From positions 1-64,000 of the forward strand of contig JAJYTF010000014.1 in NCBI GenBank assembly GCA_021793155.1: a stretch of DNA of 64,000 nucleotides, given 5' to 3'. Under the pieces are notes generated by a model, which saw only the letters and a list, made by a program, of their open reading frames with translations, made no database searches and had not been told where the DNA came from. Source of the DNA: Pseudomonadota bacterium. Its GTDB lineage: Bacteria; Pseudomonadota; Alphaproteobacteria; Rhodospirillales; Magnetospirillaceae. The translations under genes and the position numbers were made by a program. Every line of letters starts with the position of its first letter. Within the stretch, counting starts at the first letter, position 1. Shown here piece by piece: positions 63,954-64,000 of the stretch.

Positions 63954-63992
63954 GATTTCTCCCCTGCCCCGGGCAGGGGCAGGGCGGGTGCC
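63954..63992 (-). repeat. Right arm of wide inverted repeat, ssi-like
   Basis: Inverted partner of 63780-63818, 135 bases away. On the minus strand it reads GGCACCCGCCCTGCCCCTGC then CCGGGGCAGGGGAGAAATC. Between the arms GTCGGCGGGCCTG is also present twice (about 63821 and 63886) as a direct repeat. No coding sequence is supported here. Confidence 0.85.
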
Positions 63993-64000
63993 ATCCCGGC

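Larger units (their letters stand above)
63574..63992. other. oriV: Putative IncQ-type vegetative origin (oriV)
   Basis: In order: iterons (63596-63661), a GC-rich spacer, an AT-rich stretch ATTCATCTTATTAGATTCCA (about 63700-63727), then two inverted 39-base hairpin sequences (63780-63818 and 63954-63992). This matches the RSF1010 plan of iterons, GC-rich, AT-rich, and inverted ssiA/ssiB primase start sites on opposite strands. A repB/mobA-type primase gene is not in the window and would be expected further right or elsewhere. Confidence 0.72.

Noticed and set aside
63710-63994. Minus-strand open frame across the inverted repeats at the right end
   Set aside because: Entirely explained by the GC-rich inverted repeats and spacer; Pro/Arg/Gly-rich with no motif.

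Overview
The window looks like the chromosome of a GC-rich alphaproteobacterium, most plausibly a Rhodospirillaceae/Magnetospirillum-type organism. The reasons are strong GC bias in third codon positions, the gene families (IalB-like protein, asparaginase II of the Rhizobium type, DUF6134- and DUF6306-type proteins, many GPDRR-type signalling proteins), and several interspersed hairpin repeats typical of alphaproteobacteria. Genus-level assignment is inference only.

Region 1 (1-18100) is a fatty-acid utilisation island. A seven-gene minus-strand operon (thiolase, FadN-type dehydrogenase/hydratase, acyl-CoA dehydrogenase, hotdog thioesterase, SDR, isomerase-type crotonase, start of etfB) carries out beta-oxidation. 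Next to it lie fadD, a FadL-type porin, a second thioesterase, a GDSL-lipase autotransporter, an SCP2 lipid-binding protein, a chemoreceptor, and two closely related MerR regulators. A palindrome of the form TTACGT-WW-ACGTAA recurs upstream of most of these genes, usually about 25-75 bases from the start codon (about 145 for the chemoreceptor), so I read the region as one MerR-controlled regulon running from outer-surface lipolysis through uptake and activation to beta-oxidation.

Region 2 (18200-26300) is accessory. It holds a TylF-like methyltransferase, a 1003-residue repeat protein (cadherin-like repeats plus ELWxxDGT repeats), a COG4705 membrane protein, a dmeRF cobalt/nickel efflux pair with its operator, and a fluoride-response locus (riboswitch, crcB, DUF190) flanked by a MutS-like fragment and an enolase fragment, followed by tRNA-Ala(CGC) and its terminator.

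Region 3 (26500-53500) is mostly housekeeping: yggT, DUF167, folD, argG, dcp-type oligopeptidase, rlmN, asparaginase, trmH, acetoacetyl-CoA synthetase, Sel1 protein, a zincin, an arginine-to-ornithine-to-glutamate-semialdehyde gene pair, a branched-chain-type 2-oxoacid dehydrogenase operon (E1a, E1b, E2), yedK, mobA, and a four-cluster ferredoxin gene with a DUF6306 partner. Region 4 (53500-59450) holds a CHRD/EF-hand protein, a DsrC-like protein lacking its redox cysteines, a TonB-dependent receptor and a hybrid histidine kinase.

Region 5 (59450-64000) is mobile DNA. Two 3'-end fragments of a tRNA-Arg gene bracket a DinJ-YafQ toxin-antitoxin pair whose toxin appears to start at ATT. To the right comes an integrated element with an AlpA-like regulator, a RepA-type hexameric helicase, a RepC-like initiator and what looks like a complete IncQ-type oriV: three 22-base iterons, an AT-rich stretch and a widely spaced inverted pair of 39-base hairpin sequences resembling ssiA/ssiB. 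This is the most unusual part of the window.
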